From: Shinella zoogloeoides
GTDB taxonomy: Bacteria > Pseudomonadota > Alphaproteobacteria > Rhizobiales > Rhizobiaceae
NCBI RefSeq assembly: GCF_020883495.1
Contig: NZ_CP086610.1
Span: 408,501 to 472,500 of the forward strand
Direction: 5' to 3'
DNA length: 64,000 nt
The translations under genes were made by a program, and so were the position numbers. The notes below the pieces were generated by a model. It was not told where the DNA came from. It saw nothing but the letters and a program-made list of their open reading frames with translations, and did not search any database. The first letter of the stretch is position 1. Every line of letters starts with the position of its first letter. Positions 41,624-50,081 of this stretch are shown in pieces.

Positions 41624-41649
41624 GGGGCGGCTTCTGCCGCCCCTTTTTT
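41624..41649 (+). terminator. Rho-independent terminator
   Basis: GGGGCGGC at 41624-41631 pairs with GCCGCCCC at 41636-41643 around the loop TTCT and is followed by six T (41644-41649). It ends + strand transcription from acsA2 or from the intergenic stretch before it, and overlaps the stop codon of the converging permease gene. Confidence 0.9.
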
Positions 41650-43357
41650 ATCCGTGGTGCCTGTCCAGCGAGCGCGAGACGAGGAAGACGGGAATGAGGC
41701 CGACCGCGACGATGATCATGGCGGGCACGCCGGCATCCTCCACCTTCGCCCGCGAGGCATCCTCGTAGACCAGCGTCGCCAGCGTGTTGAAGTTGAACGG
41801 CCGCAGCATGATCGTCGCCGACAGTTCCTTCATCGTCTCGATGAAGACGAGCAGCGCCGCCGTCAGCGTCGCCGGCCGCATCATGGGCAGCAGCACGCTC
41901 CAGAGCGTCTGGCTGCTGGTGCGCCCCAGCGTACGGGCCGCCATGTCGAGATGCGGCGAGAGCTTGTGGAAGCCGGCATCGATCGTGCCTTCGGCCATCG
42001 TCAGGAACCGCACGGTGCAGGCATAGATGATGGCAAAGCCGGTGCCGGAGAGCACTAGTCCCGTGGAGACGCCGAAATTGGCGCGCAGGAACGCATCCAC
42101 CGCATTGTCGAAATTGGCGAGCGGGATCAGCACGCCCATGGCGAGCACGGTGCCGGGCACGCCGTAGCCGAAGGAGGCGAAGCGGCCGGCGGCGACATTC
42201 ACCCGCGAACGTGTGGTGCGCGCGGCATAGGCGAGCAGGAAGGCGAGAAGCACGGCGATCAGCGCCGTCGAGCCTGAGACGAGGATGCTGTGCCACAGGG
42301 CGGAGAGAAGCCGCGCCGAGGCGAATTGCTCCAGTCGCCGTGCGGCATAGCCGCCGAGCACGAAGACGGGAATGGCAAAGCCGATGACGGGCGGCAGGAG
42401 GCAGGCAAGGCCCGCCGCCCACTGTTTCCAGCCCGTGAGCCGCAGGCGCACGGAATCGTGTACGGCGGCCGTGGTCTTCTGGCTGGCGAAGCGCTGGCGG
42501 CGGCGGGCGGCGCGTTCCACCACCATCAGGCAGATGACGAAGACGAGCATGATGCAGGCGATCTGCGCCGCGCCGGCAAGGCTGCCGCGGTTGAGCCAGG
42601 TGTCGAAGATCGAGAAGGTGAGCGTCTGCACGCCGAGATATTCGACCGCGCCGATATCGTTCAGCGTTTCCATGGCGACGAGCGTCAGCCCCACCATGAT
42701 CGCCGGCCGCGCCATCGGAATCTGGATCCGCGCGAAGACTTTCAGCGGCCCCGCGCCCAATGTGCGCGCCACGTCCGCCGCCGCGCGGCCCTGCATCAGG
42801 AACATCGAGCGGGCGGCAAGGTAGATATAGGGATAGAGCACGCTCGACAGCACCAGCATCGCCCCGCCGGTGGTGCGCACTTCCGGGAACCAGTAGTCGC
42901 GGCTGGTGTGGAAGCCGAAGAGGGCGCGCAGGCCCGTTTGCACCGGGCCGGTGAAGGAGAAGAACTCCGCGAAGGCATAGGCGCCGAGATAGGCGGGAAT
43001 GGCGAGCGGCAGGACGAGCAGGCCGGACAGCACACGCCGCCCCGGAAACTCGCAGCTCGCCACCAGCCAGGCCGTGACGACGCCGACCGTGGCCGTGACC
43101 GTGCCGACGCCGGCCAGCAGGATCAGCGTGCGCAGGGTCGCGCGCGGGATGACATTGTTGATGAGGTGCGGCCAGTTGTCGGTGCCGCCCGTCGCCGCGA
43201 TGACGACGATGGCGATGGCCGGCATCAGCACGATGGCGGCGGCGAGCACCGCGGACGCGGAAAGGAGCGGATGGCGGGCGGCGGCGGAACGGCGCTGGAC
43301 GCGCGCCGGCGCGCTTTCGGACAGGATCTGCAAGGCGTTACCTCGACGATACGGCAA
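41648..43357 (-). CDS. Iron-type ABC transporter permease (fused two-domain, FbpB family)
   Basis: The 569-residue inner membrane protein has two tandem permease domains, each with an EAA-like loop (first around ADVARTLGAGPLKVFARIQI, second around DMAARTLGRTSSQTLWSVLL). This fused architecture with about 12 helices is typical of Fe(III) permeases FbpB/SfuB and related thiamine permeases. No ATPase or binding-protein gene adjoins it. An iron-binding protein gene lies about 11 kb away near rirA, a plausible partner. The start at 43357 is the first family-like ATG. Confidence 0.85.
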   Translation of the reverse strand: MPYRRGNALQILSESAPARVQRRSAAARHPLLSASAVLAAAIVLMPAIAIVVIAATGGTDNWPHLINNVIPRATLRTLILLAGVGTVTATVGVVTAWLVASCEFPGRRVLSGLLVLPLAIPAYLGAYAFAEFFSFTGPVQTGLRALFGFHTSRDYWFPEVRTTGGAMLVLSSVLYPYIYLAARSMFLMQGRAAADVARTLGAGPLKVFARIQIPMARPAIMVGLTLVAMETLNDIGAVEYLGVQTLTFSIFDTWLNRGSLAGAAQIACIMLVFVICLMVVERAARRRQRFASQKTTAAVHDSVRLRLTGWKQWAAGLACLLPPVIGFAIPVFVLGGYAARRLEQFASARLLSALWHSILVSGSTALIAVLLAFLLAYAARTTRSRVNVAAGRFASFGYGVPGTVLAMGVLIPLANFDNAVDAFLRANFGVSTGLVLSGTGFAIIYACTVRFLTMAEGTIDAGFHKLSPHLDMAARTLGRTSSQTLWSVLLPMMRPATLTAALLVFIETMKELSATIMLRPFNFNTLATLVYEDASRAKVEDAGVPAMIIVAVGLIPVFLVSRSLDRHHG

Positions 43358-43466
43358 TCCCGCTCAAGGCGGGACCGGGCGTTTCAGCCGGTCTGGCGCG
43401 TTTCGGCGCAATCCCGGACGCAAAACCGCTGCGCACTTTTGCTGGACTTGCTCTAGCCCAATCGCC

Positions 43467-46400
43467 TCAATCTGCCAACACGCGGGGCGAGGGAAAGATC
43501 ACTTCGACCAGCGTGCCCTCGTTCGGCGTGGAGCTGATGGAAAAGTTCGCCCGGTTGGCGTCGACCATCGCCTTGGTCAGCGGCAGGCCGAGGCCGGTGC
43601 CGTCGCCGCGCTTGCGCGCGCCCGTCGTCACCTGCCGGAAGGGCTTCATCGCCTGTTCCAGCTCGCTGCGCGTCATGCCGACGCCGGTGTCGCGGATGCG
43701 CAGCACCACGCTGCCATTGGCCTCATAGGCGGTGGAGACGACGATCTGCCCGCCGGACGGCGTGAAGCGGATGGCGTTCGACAGGATATTGAGCGCGATC
43801 TGCTTGATCGAGCGCAGGTCCGCGACGATCTGTGGCACATTGGCCGAAAGCGAGGTGCGGATGATGACGCGCTGGGCGTTGGCCTGCGGCTGCACCAGCG
43901 ACACGGCCTCCGCAATCGTCTCGTTGAGGCCGACCGCCGTGAACTCCAGGTCCATCTCGCCCGCCTCGATCTTGGAAATGTCGAGCAGGTCGTTGACGAT
44001 GTCGAGCACATGGCGGCCGGAGCGGCCGATGTCATTGGCATATTCGATATAGCGCGGATGGCCGATCGGCCCGAAGCGCTCCGTCGCCATCATGTCGGAA
44101 AAGCCGATGATGGCGTTGAGCGGCGTGCGGATCTCGTGGCTGACGCGGGCGAGGAAGTCGCTCTTATGGGCGTTGGCGGTCTCGGCGGCGCGCTTGGCGT
44201 TGCGCAGTTCCTCTTCCGTGCGCTTCCACTGGGTAATGTCGCGGATGACGGCGCAATAGCCGGAAGAAGACGAGAGGCGGCCCATGGTCATGAAGAGCGG
44301 AATGAACCCGCCGGCCGCCTCGCGGCCGATGACCTCGCGCCCGTCGTTGAGCACGCTCGCGACCCCGTGGCCGGAAAGGCCGGCGAGATAGTCGAGCACC
44401 GCCTTCTGGCTTTCATGGGCGAAGAGCATGGCGAAGGGTCGGCCGCGCGTCTCGTCCTCGTCATAGTTGAAGAGGGCGCTCGCCGAGCGGTTCATGGAAC
44501 GAATATCGCCGTCCTGGCCGACGACGACCACGCCGTCCGTCGCCGTTTCGAGGACGGAGCGCAGCTCGCTGACCTCGATGCGCAATGCGGAAATGGCGGC
44601 CTGGTCGGCGGTGCGCTCTTCGGTCTCCGTCGGGGCGGCGGGCGTTTCCACCAGCGCCAGCGCCGGCTTTTCCTGCACCGGCGTCAGCGCCAGCATGAGG
44701 GCCGTGCCGTCTTCCCAGCGGATCGATTGCAGGCGCGCGCGAACGGCGCTCGTGCTCTCGCCGTCGGCATGGCGCAGCGCCATGGTGCCGTCGCCGTCCT
44801 CGGCATCCTCGTCGGGGCCGGCAAGCAGGATGTCCAGCCCGCCCGAAGCTTCGAGGTCCTCGATGCCGCCATAGCCCGTCAGGCGCAGAAATTCCGGGTT
44901 GGCATGGATCAGCCGGTCGCCGACATGGACGAGCAGCGCGACGGGCAGGGCGTCGACCACGGCGGCGGTGAGGCCATAGTCCATCTGCCGGCGCGAGGGG
45001 GTGAAGCCCGTGCGCTCGTCGGCATGTTCCTCGTGCAGCAGGTCGTCGGCATGGGGGCCGATTTCGAGGCCGGGCATTTCCGTTTCCGTGACGCTGGCGA
45101 CGGAGTCTTCCGCCGGCTGGTCCGTGACGATTTCAAAATCGGCCTCGTCGGCGCCTGCATTCCCGGCGGGCGCTTTTACCGCCTCGTCCTGCGGGCGATC
45201 TTCCGGCTTGCGCTTTCCAAAAGTCTCGCCGAGCTGGCGGGCGATCTCGCGGAAGGCCGCCTGCTCGCCGGTGGAAAGGCCATCGAACAGGCCGCCGCGG
45301 TTGCGCCGCGTTTCGAGCTGCACGACCTTGTCGGAATGCCGGCGGGAAGGGGTCTCGACAAGGCGCAGCGCCGGCCGTTCGCCCCGGAAGGCGTCCAGTT
45401 CGTCATCGGGGGTTACCGCCTCGTCGACGGAAGGGGTTTTTACCTCTTCGTCGGGTGTATCTGCCGTAAGGAGCGTGTCTTCCTGCGTCGCGGTGGCGAC
45501 GGCATCCGCATCCATCGGGATATCTTCCGCCACGTCCGCCGTTTCGTCCGCTGTGCTTTCCAGCAGCGCGCCGGTTTCCTCGGCCAGAACGCCCTCGACA
45601 AGCGCCTCGTCCGTCTCGGTGAGCGATAGTCCGCGTGCATGCGGATCGGCGGCCGCATCGGCGATGCGCACGATGCCGAAGCCACGGAACCCGTCGAATT
45701 CGCGGCTGCGCGAATAGGTGGGCAGGGCGGCGAGATCGACCGGAGCGACGAGGTTCGTGCCCTCGACCGGCCAGAGGATCGTCTTGCCGGACCAGGTGTC
45801 GCGGCGGCGCAGCAGATCGCCGATCCGGCCGTCCGGGTCGAGATCGAAGCGGCGGGCGACATCGGTGAAGCGTTCGCCGGAGATCGCGGCGGCCTGTGGG
45901 CCGACGGCGGCGGCGAATTCTTCGGAAATCTCGCTGAAGCGACCCTCCGCGTCGATCTTCCAGACGAAGCGGATCGGACGGCCTTGCGGATTGAAGGTGA
46001 AGCCGGGCTGGGCGGCAGCCTCCGCGTTGGTCACCGCCTCATCCTCGACGGTGGCGACCTGTTCTGGAGCAGCGTCGACAGTTTCGGGTGCCGTTTCGGC
46101 CTCGGCCTCGGTGTCGGGCAGCGGCTCACCGGCTGCGATGGTCGCCGGCTCCGGTTCGACAGCCACTTCCTCGGCCATTGCATCCGAAGGGCTGGAGGCG
46201 TCCTCGTCCGCGGCCGGTTCGTGCAGAACGGCCGCCGGTTCGGAGGTGTCCGCTACATCCGCCGCATCCTCGACAATCTCGTGGCCCACAACCGGCGCTT
46301 CGGTAGCGGCGTCCTCCACCTCGTCTTCCTGCGGATCGAGATGCCCGAGGATGGTGTCTACGGCGAAGAGCAGGTGCAGGGCCGGCTCGCTGGAAATGCG

Positions 46401-47012
46401 GCCGATGGCGGCGGGCAGGTGCCCGCGGCCTGTGGCGATGGGGCGCTTGACGAGGCGCTCGGCGCTGCGGCCGGCAGCCTCGACGAGCGAGCGGCGCGTC
46501 TGCGCGCTGACGGCAAGGCTCTCGAAGCCCTCGGAAGCGGCGACCACGGTGCCGTCGCCGTCGAGCACGGCCATATGTGTGTCCGGGTCGTCGAAGCCGG
46601 CGAGCATGGCCGCAGCCGCGTCCTGTGCGTTCTGCCGGGCGGTCGCGACGGGCGCGCTGAACAGGATCGCCTCCTCGCCGGGGCGGATGGTGACGGTCTC
46701 GACGGTGGCGTTCACCGGCACGCTGCGGAAGCCGCTGCCGATGCGCATGAGGAAGCTGCGGCGCTCGCCCGGCGCCTGCGTCTGGCGTGCGGTCGCGGCA
46801 AGCTGGCGGAAGGCGACGTCGGCGCGGTCCGGGCCGGCATCGAGGAAATCGTAGATATTGTCCTGGCCGAAGAGGGCCGCGCCCCGGCCGTTCGACCAGA
46901 GCACGCGCGCCATGTCCTTGGAAAACAGCACGACGGCCTCGCCCCTTGCGAAGGGCAGGCTTACCCGCTCGTGGACGGCGACGTCGATGAAGGGATACTG
47001 CTTTGCGGACAT
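43467..47012 (-). CDS. cbrA: CbrA-like PAS sensor histidine kinase
   Basis: A 1181-residue hybrid-length kinase without membrane helices. An N-terminal PAS-like region (1-220) is followed by a long acidic Ala/Glu/Asp-rich linker (about 225-340), a PAS-like domain (345-475), a second acidic stretch (480-600), two more PAS regions (about 690-930), a HisKA domain with phospho-acceptor His959 (SHEIRTPLNAIIGFSDMM) and an ATPase domain with N box NILSNAIRFTP, G1 DTGVGM and G2 GTGLGLPL. The dimerisation sequence is of the PleC/DivJ class. Placement beside a phasin gene matches S. meliloti cbrA, which affects DivK, CtrA and cell-cycle or envelope traits. No receiver domain is fused. Confidence 0.85.
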   Translation of the reverse strand: MSAKQYPFIDVAVHERVSLPFARGEAVVLFSKDMARVLWSNGRGAALFGQDNIYDFLDAGPDRADVAFRQLAATARQTQAPGERRSFLMRIGSGFRSVPVNATVETVTIRPGEEAILFSAPVATARQNAQDAAAAMLAGFDDPDTHMAVLDGDGTVVAASEGFESLAVSAQTRRSLVEAAGRSAERLVKRPIATGRGHLPAAIGRISSEPALHLLFAVDTILGHLDPQEDEVEDAATEAPVVGHEIVEDAADVADTSEPAAVLHEPAADEDASSPSDAMAEEVAVEPEPATIAAGEPLPDTEAEAETAPETVDAAPEQVATVEDEAVTNAEAAAQPGFTFNPQGRPIRFVWKIDAEGRFSEISEEFAAAVGPQAAAISGERFTDVARRFDLDPDGRIGDLLRRRDTWSGKTILWPVEGTNLVAPVDLAALPTYSRSREFDGFRGFGIVRIADAAADPHARGLSLTETDEALVEGVLAEETGALLESTADETADVAEDIPMDADAVATATQEDTLLTADTPDEEVKTPSVDEAVTPDDELDAFRGERPALRLVETPSRRHSDKVVQLETRRNRGGLFDGLSTGEQAAFREIARQLGETFGKRKPEDRPQDEAVKAPAGNAGADEADFEIVTDQPAEDSVASVTETEMPGLEIGPHADDLLHEEHADERTGFTPSRRQMDYGLTAAVVDALPVALLVHVGDRLIHANPEFLRLTGYGGIEDLEASGGLDILLAGPDEDAEDGDGTMALRHADGESTSAVRARLQSIRWEDGTALMLALTPVQEKPALALVETPAAPTETEERTADQAAISALRIEVSELRSVLETATDGVVVVGQDGDIRSMNRSASALFNYDEDETRGRPFAMLFAHESQKAVLDYLAGLSGHGVASVLNDGREVIGREAAGGFIPLFMTMGRLSSSSGYCAVIRDITQWKRTEEELRNAKRAAETANAHKSDFLARVSHEIRTPLNAIIGFSDMMATERFGPIGHPRYIEYANDIGRSGRHVLDIVNDLLDISKIEAGEMDLEFTAVGLNETIAEAVSLVQPQANAQRVIIRTSLSANVPQIVADLRSIKQIALNILSNAIRFTPSGGQIVVSTAYEANGSVVLRIRDTGVGMTRSELEQAMKPFRQVTTGARKRGDGTGLGLPLTKAMVDANRANFSISSTPNEGTLVEVIFPSPRVLAD

Positions 47013-47152
47013 GTTCAGGCCTGTGTCTGGCTTCCGGCGTCCCGGCTTTCGATTAACGCTTTATTAATAGCGGCGCATAGGCGGAGGGTCCAGCGTCCGG
47101 GCCTTGCAGCCCCGGGCTTTCGGGCGGAAGGGTTAACGGCTCTCCGGATTTA

Positions 47153-47167
47153 TTGTGCATCGCACAA
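47153..47167. promoter_or_regulatory. Candidate PhaR-binding site upstream of phasin
   Basis: TTGTGC-ATC-GCACAA is a perfect 6-bp inverted repeat. The inner TGCATCGCACAA (47156-47167) fits the TGCRNYGCASMA pattern I recall as the proposed PhaR box of Bradyrhizobium. It lies about 90 bases before the phasin start, with a second imperfect TGCAATGCG at 47174-47182. Confidence 0.6.
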
Positions 47168-47257
47168 AATTGTTGCAATGCGAAAGAAGATCGACTATAT
47201 AGACCTCATCCAAGAACCCGGCGCCTCTGGAGAGGGCCAAACCAAGGAGCGCATGCA

Positions 47258-47707
47258 ATGGCTACCAAGAAGAACGACGACGTATTCTCGATCGCATCCA
47301 TCGACCCGTCCAAGCTTTCCGAAAGCTTCCGCGAGTTCGCCGAAAAGGGCGCAACCCAGACCAAGGAAGCCTATGCCAAGATGAAGGAAGCTGCCGAAGA
47401 CGCAACGAAGACCGTTGAAGCGACGCTCGAAAGCGCGCAGGCCGGCTCCGTCGAACTCGGCCTCAAGGCCATCGAAGCCCTCCGCACCAATGCCGAGAAC
47501 TCGCTTTCGCACATGGAAGCCCTGCTCGGCGTGAAGTCGGTTGCCGAACTCTTCGAACTGCAGACCGCCTTCCTGCGCAAGCAGGCCGAAGTCGCCGTCG
47601 AGCAGGCCAAGACCCTTCAGGAAACCTCCAAGAAGGTTGCCGAGAAGGTCACGGCTCCGGTCAAGTCCGCCTCCGAGAAGGCCATGAAGTCCTTCAAGAC
47701 CGTCTAA
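47258..47707 (+). CDS. Phasin
   Basis: A 149-residue helical protein rich in Ala, Lys, Glu and Thr, with the phasin_2 pattern: SFREFAEKGATQTKEAYAKM near the start, ELGLKAIEALRTNAENSLSH in the middle and a Lys/Ala C-terminus (VTAPVKSASEKAMKSF). Phasins coat PHB granules and control their number and size. ATG 47258 follows AAGGAG by eight bases. A PhaR-like site lies upstream and a terminator follows. It is monocistronic and abuts tRNA-His. Confidence 0.9.
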   Translation: MATKKNDDVFSIASIDPSKLSESFREFAEKGATQTKEAYAKMKEAAEDATKTVEATLESAQAGSVELGLKAIEALRTNAENSLSHMEALLGVKSVAELFELQTAFLRKQAEVAVEQAKTLQETSKKVAEKVTAPVKSASEKAMKSFKTV

Positions 47708-47741
47708 TCCGCCGATAGCGCGGGCATAGACCCTATGTTAG

Positions 47742-47770
47742 AATGGCCGGGCGGATCGTCCGGCCATTTT
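47742..47770 (+). terminator. Phasin gene terminator
   Basis: AATGGCCGG at 47742-47750 pairs with CCGGCCATT at 47760-47768, with a 9-base loop and TTTT at 47767-47770. It begins 35 bases after the phasin stop. Confidence 0.85.
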
Positions 47771-47853
47771 CGTTTGTGGGCGATGCAAAAAGAGCTTGAA
47801 AAATGGTGCGGCTGCCCGTATGTGACGCACCAACGACGCCGAAAGCGTCCTGT

Positions 47854-47930
47854 GCGGTTGTAGCTCAGTTGGTTAGAGCGCAGGTTTGTGGCACCTGAGG
47901 TCGGTGGTTCGACCCCACTCAACCGTACCA
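47854..47930 (+). tRNA. tRNA-His (anticodon GTG)
   Basis: The 77-base cloverleaf has acceptor GCGGTTG/CAACCGT (G-U at the end), D arm GCTC...GAGC, anticodon stem CAGGT/ACCTG with loop TTGTGGC giving anticodon GTG at 47888-47890, T arm GGTGG...CCACT-type with GGTTCGACC, and an encoded CCA at 47928-47930. It lies between the phasin and corA genes. Its last ten pre-CA bases CAACCGTACC are repeated 64 bases further on. Confidence 0.97.
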
Positions 47931-48003
47931 TTCCCCTCTCCCAGTCAGTCTGATAGTCACGAGGACTTACCGGGAGAGGGGAAATTCCCTTTCCAACCGT
48001 ACC
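47931..48003. repeat. 12-bp inverted repeat and copy of the tRNA 3' end
   Basis: TTCCCCTCTCCC at 47931-47942 pairs perfectly with GGGAGAGGGGAA at 47972-47983; the 29-base loop has a small AGTC/GACT inner match. Just after it, CAACCGTACC at 47994-48003 copies tRNA-His 47920-47929. A stem following a tRNA can be its terminator, but the duplication of the tRNA end on the far side recalls an attachment-site scar. No integrase is nearby. Confidence 0.7.
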
Positions 48004-48035
48004 CGTTTCTCCCCCTTGCCTATGCCTTGGCCGTG

Positions 48036-49043
48036 TCAGAGCCAGCCGTTCTTGCGGAACCTCCAGTAGAGGAACGTGCAGGTCGCGGCGATGGCGGACA
48101 GCACGATCGGATAGCCGTACTGCATTCTGAGTTCCGGCATGTCGCTGAAGTTCATGCCGTAGATGCCGGCCAGCGCCGTGGGCACGGCGAGGATCGCCGC
48201 CCAGGAGGCGAGCTTCTTCGAAATCGCCGTTTCCTGGCTCTGGCCGACCAGCAGGCTGGCCTCGAAGGCGAAGGCCAGCACTTCGCGCAGGCTGTCGATC
48301 TTTTCCTGCACCGTGCGGATGTGGTCGGAAACGTCGCGGAACAGCGGGTGCATGGCGGGCTGGATCTGCGGAAGATCGGCGCTCGTCAGCCGCCGGCATA
48401 CCTCCACCAGCGGCAGGGCGGCATTGCGCAGCCGCAGGAGATCGCGCCGCATCATGTAGAGCCGTTCGATATCCGTCGCCGTCATCGGCTTGACGAGAAC
48501 CTTGTCCTCGATCTCCTCCACCTCGTATTCGAGCTGTTCCAGCACGGGCATGTAGTTGTCGACGATGAAATCGAGGATGGCGTAGAGAACGAAGTCCTCG
48601 CCCTTGGCCAGCGAATGCGGACAGCTCTCCCAATGCTCGCGCACCGTGGCATAGGAGGTCGAGGGGCCGTGCCGCACGCTGACGATATAGCCCTTGCCGA
48701 CGAAGAGATGCGTTTCGCCGAAGGTGACGCGGCGGTCGATCAGTTGCGCGGTGCGCGCGACGATGAATAGCGCCTCGCCATATTGCTCCAGCTTGGGGCG
48801 CTGGTGCGGATGCTCGGCATCCTCGATCGCAAGGTCGTGCAGGTTGAACTGCGCCTGTACGCGCAGCAGAAGCTCGCGGCTCGGCTCCAGAAGCCCGATC
48901 CAGACGACATGGCCTTCCCGCGTCGCCCATGCGCCGGCGTCCTCGATGGGGATATCGGCGATGCGCTTGCCGCCTGAATAGACGCTCGAGGCGACGATGC
49001 CGCCTTCCGCCGAATCCGGCACGAACTTGCGGATATGATCCAT
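48036..49043 (-). CDS. corA: CorA-family magnesium/cobalt transporter
   Basis: The 335-residue protein has the large N-terminal cytoplasmic domain and two C-terminal membrane helices of CorA, with the essential YGMNF motif at the end of the first helix (about residue 288-292) and basic residues RKNGWL at the C-terminus. It forms a pentameric Mg2+ channel in the inner membrane. ATG 49043 is seven bases from GGAGG, while the in-frame ATG 49049 would touch it. A LysR-family gene lies 50 bases upstream on the same strand. Confidence 0.95.
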   Translation of the reverse strand: MDHIRKFVPDSAEGGIVASSVYSGGKRIADIPIEDAGAWATREGHVVWIGLLEPSRELLLRVQAQFNLHDLAIEDAEHPHQRPKLEQYGEALFIVARTAQLIDRRVTFGETHLFVGKGYIVSVRHGPSTSYATVREHWESCPHSLAKGEDFVLYAILDFIVDNYMPVLEQLEYEVEEIEDKVLVKPMTATDIERLYMMRRDLLRLRNAALPLVEVCRRLTSADLPQIQPAMHPLFRDVSDHIRTVQEKIDSLREVLAFAFEASLLVGQSQETAISKKLASWAAILAVPTALAGIYGMNFSDMPELRMQYGYPIVLSAIAATCTFLYWRFRKNGWL

Positions 49044-49093
49044 CGCCATCCTCCGACCACAGGAAGGCCAGTCTAGCGCAATTTAGCGCCGGC

Positions 49094-49975
49094 TTACAGG
49101 AAGATCCCATGCTCCTTGCGCACGAGTTCCTGCACGAATTCGGCGACGGTGCGCACGCGCGTCAGGTCGCGCGCGCTTTCGTGCCAGGTCGTCCAGTAGG
49201 CGCGGCGGATCGAGGTTTCCGGCAGCAGGCGGACGAGTTCGGGGTGCTGGCGGGCGATATAGTCATGCAGGGTGCCGACGCCCGCGCCCGAGCGCACGGC
49301 CTCCGTCTGGCCGGTGGCGCTGGAGATTTCGAAACCGGCGTCCCAGCTTCGCATGATCTCGCCGGTGAAGTTGAGCGAGGCCGTGAAGATCAGGTCTTCC
49401 ACATAGCCGATGCGCCGGTGCGTCTTCAGGTCCTCGACGGTCTCCGGCGTGCCATTTTCGGCAAGATAGTCGCGCGAGGCATAGAGGCCGAGCGTGTAGT
49501 CCGTGAGTTTCGAGGAGACGAGGCGGCCCTGTTCCGGCCGTTCCAGCGTAATCGCGATATCCGCCTCGCGCTGGGAGAGCGAGAAGGAGCGCGGCACGGG
49601 CACGAGCTGGATCTTCAGCTCCGGGTGCCGCGCCGTCAGCCGCCCGAGGCGCGGGGCGAGGAAGGAGACGCCGAAGCCATCCGGCGCGCCGACGCGCACG
49701 GTGCCGGCGACGGCGGTGTCGATGCGGCCAATGCTGGCCTGCATCGCCAGCATCTCCGTCTCCATGCGTTCCGCAGCGCGCAAAAAGGCCTCGCCCTCGG
49801 CGGTGAGGTCGCAGCCATTGGTGCGGCGGATGAGGAGGCGCGTCTTCAGCGCCTCCTCCAGCGCGCTGACGCGGCGGCTGAGCGTGGCGTGGTTGACGCC
49901 GAGGCGGCGGGAGGCGGCGAGAATCTGGCCGGTGCGGGCCACGGCGAGGAACATGCGCGCGTCGTCCCAGTTCAT
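49094..49975 (-). CDS. LysR-family transcriptional regulator
   Basis: A 293-residue LysR regulator with an N-terminal winged helix (MNWDDARMFLAVARTGQILA, then NHATLSRRVSALEEALKTRL) and a C-terminal effector domain (about 90-293). ATG 49975 gives the family start after GGAGA. It is divergent from mmsA, with a 9-bp inverted repeat between, so mmsA is the probable target, as in the mmsR-mmsA arrangement of other bacteria. It could also be co-transcribed with corA, 50 bases downstream. The inducer is unknown. Confidence 0.92.
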   Translation of the reverse strand: MNWDDARMFLAVARTGQILAASRRLGVNHATLSRRVSALEEALKTRLLIRRTNGCDLTAEGEAFLRAAERMETEMLAMQASIGRIDTAVAGTVRVGAPDGFGVSFLAPRLGRLTARHPELKIQLVPVPRSFSLSQREADIAITLERPEQGRLVSSKLTDYTLGLYASRDYLAENGTPETVEDLKTHRRIGYVEDLIFTASLNFTGEIMRSWDAGFEISSATGQTEAVRSGAGVGTLHDYIARQHPELVRLLPETSIRRAYWTTWHESARDLTRVRTVAEFVQELVRKEHGIFL

Positions 49976-49995
49976 GGAGGTCTCCGGCTTTAATT

Positions 49996-50038
49996 TTTGC
50001 ACAACGGTTCCTTACAGGAGGCGATTGTGTTGTGCAAA
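49996..50038. promoter_or_regulatory. Candidate LysR operator between regulator and mmsA
   Basis: TTTGCACAA at 49996-50004 and TTGTGCAAA at 50030-50038 form a perfect 9-bp inverted repeat with a 25-base spacer; the arms are 34 bases (about three helical turns) apart, compatible with a LysR tetramer. It covers the divergent promoter region. Confidence 0.6.
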
Positions 50039-50081
50039 TTGTAGTGCGATGATCCCCGCATAACCACGGAGGACTCCCCCA

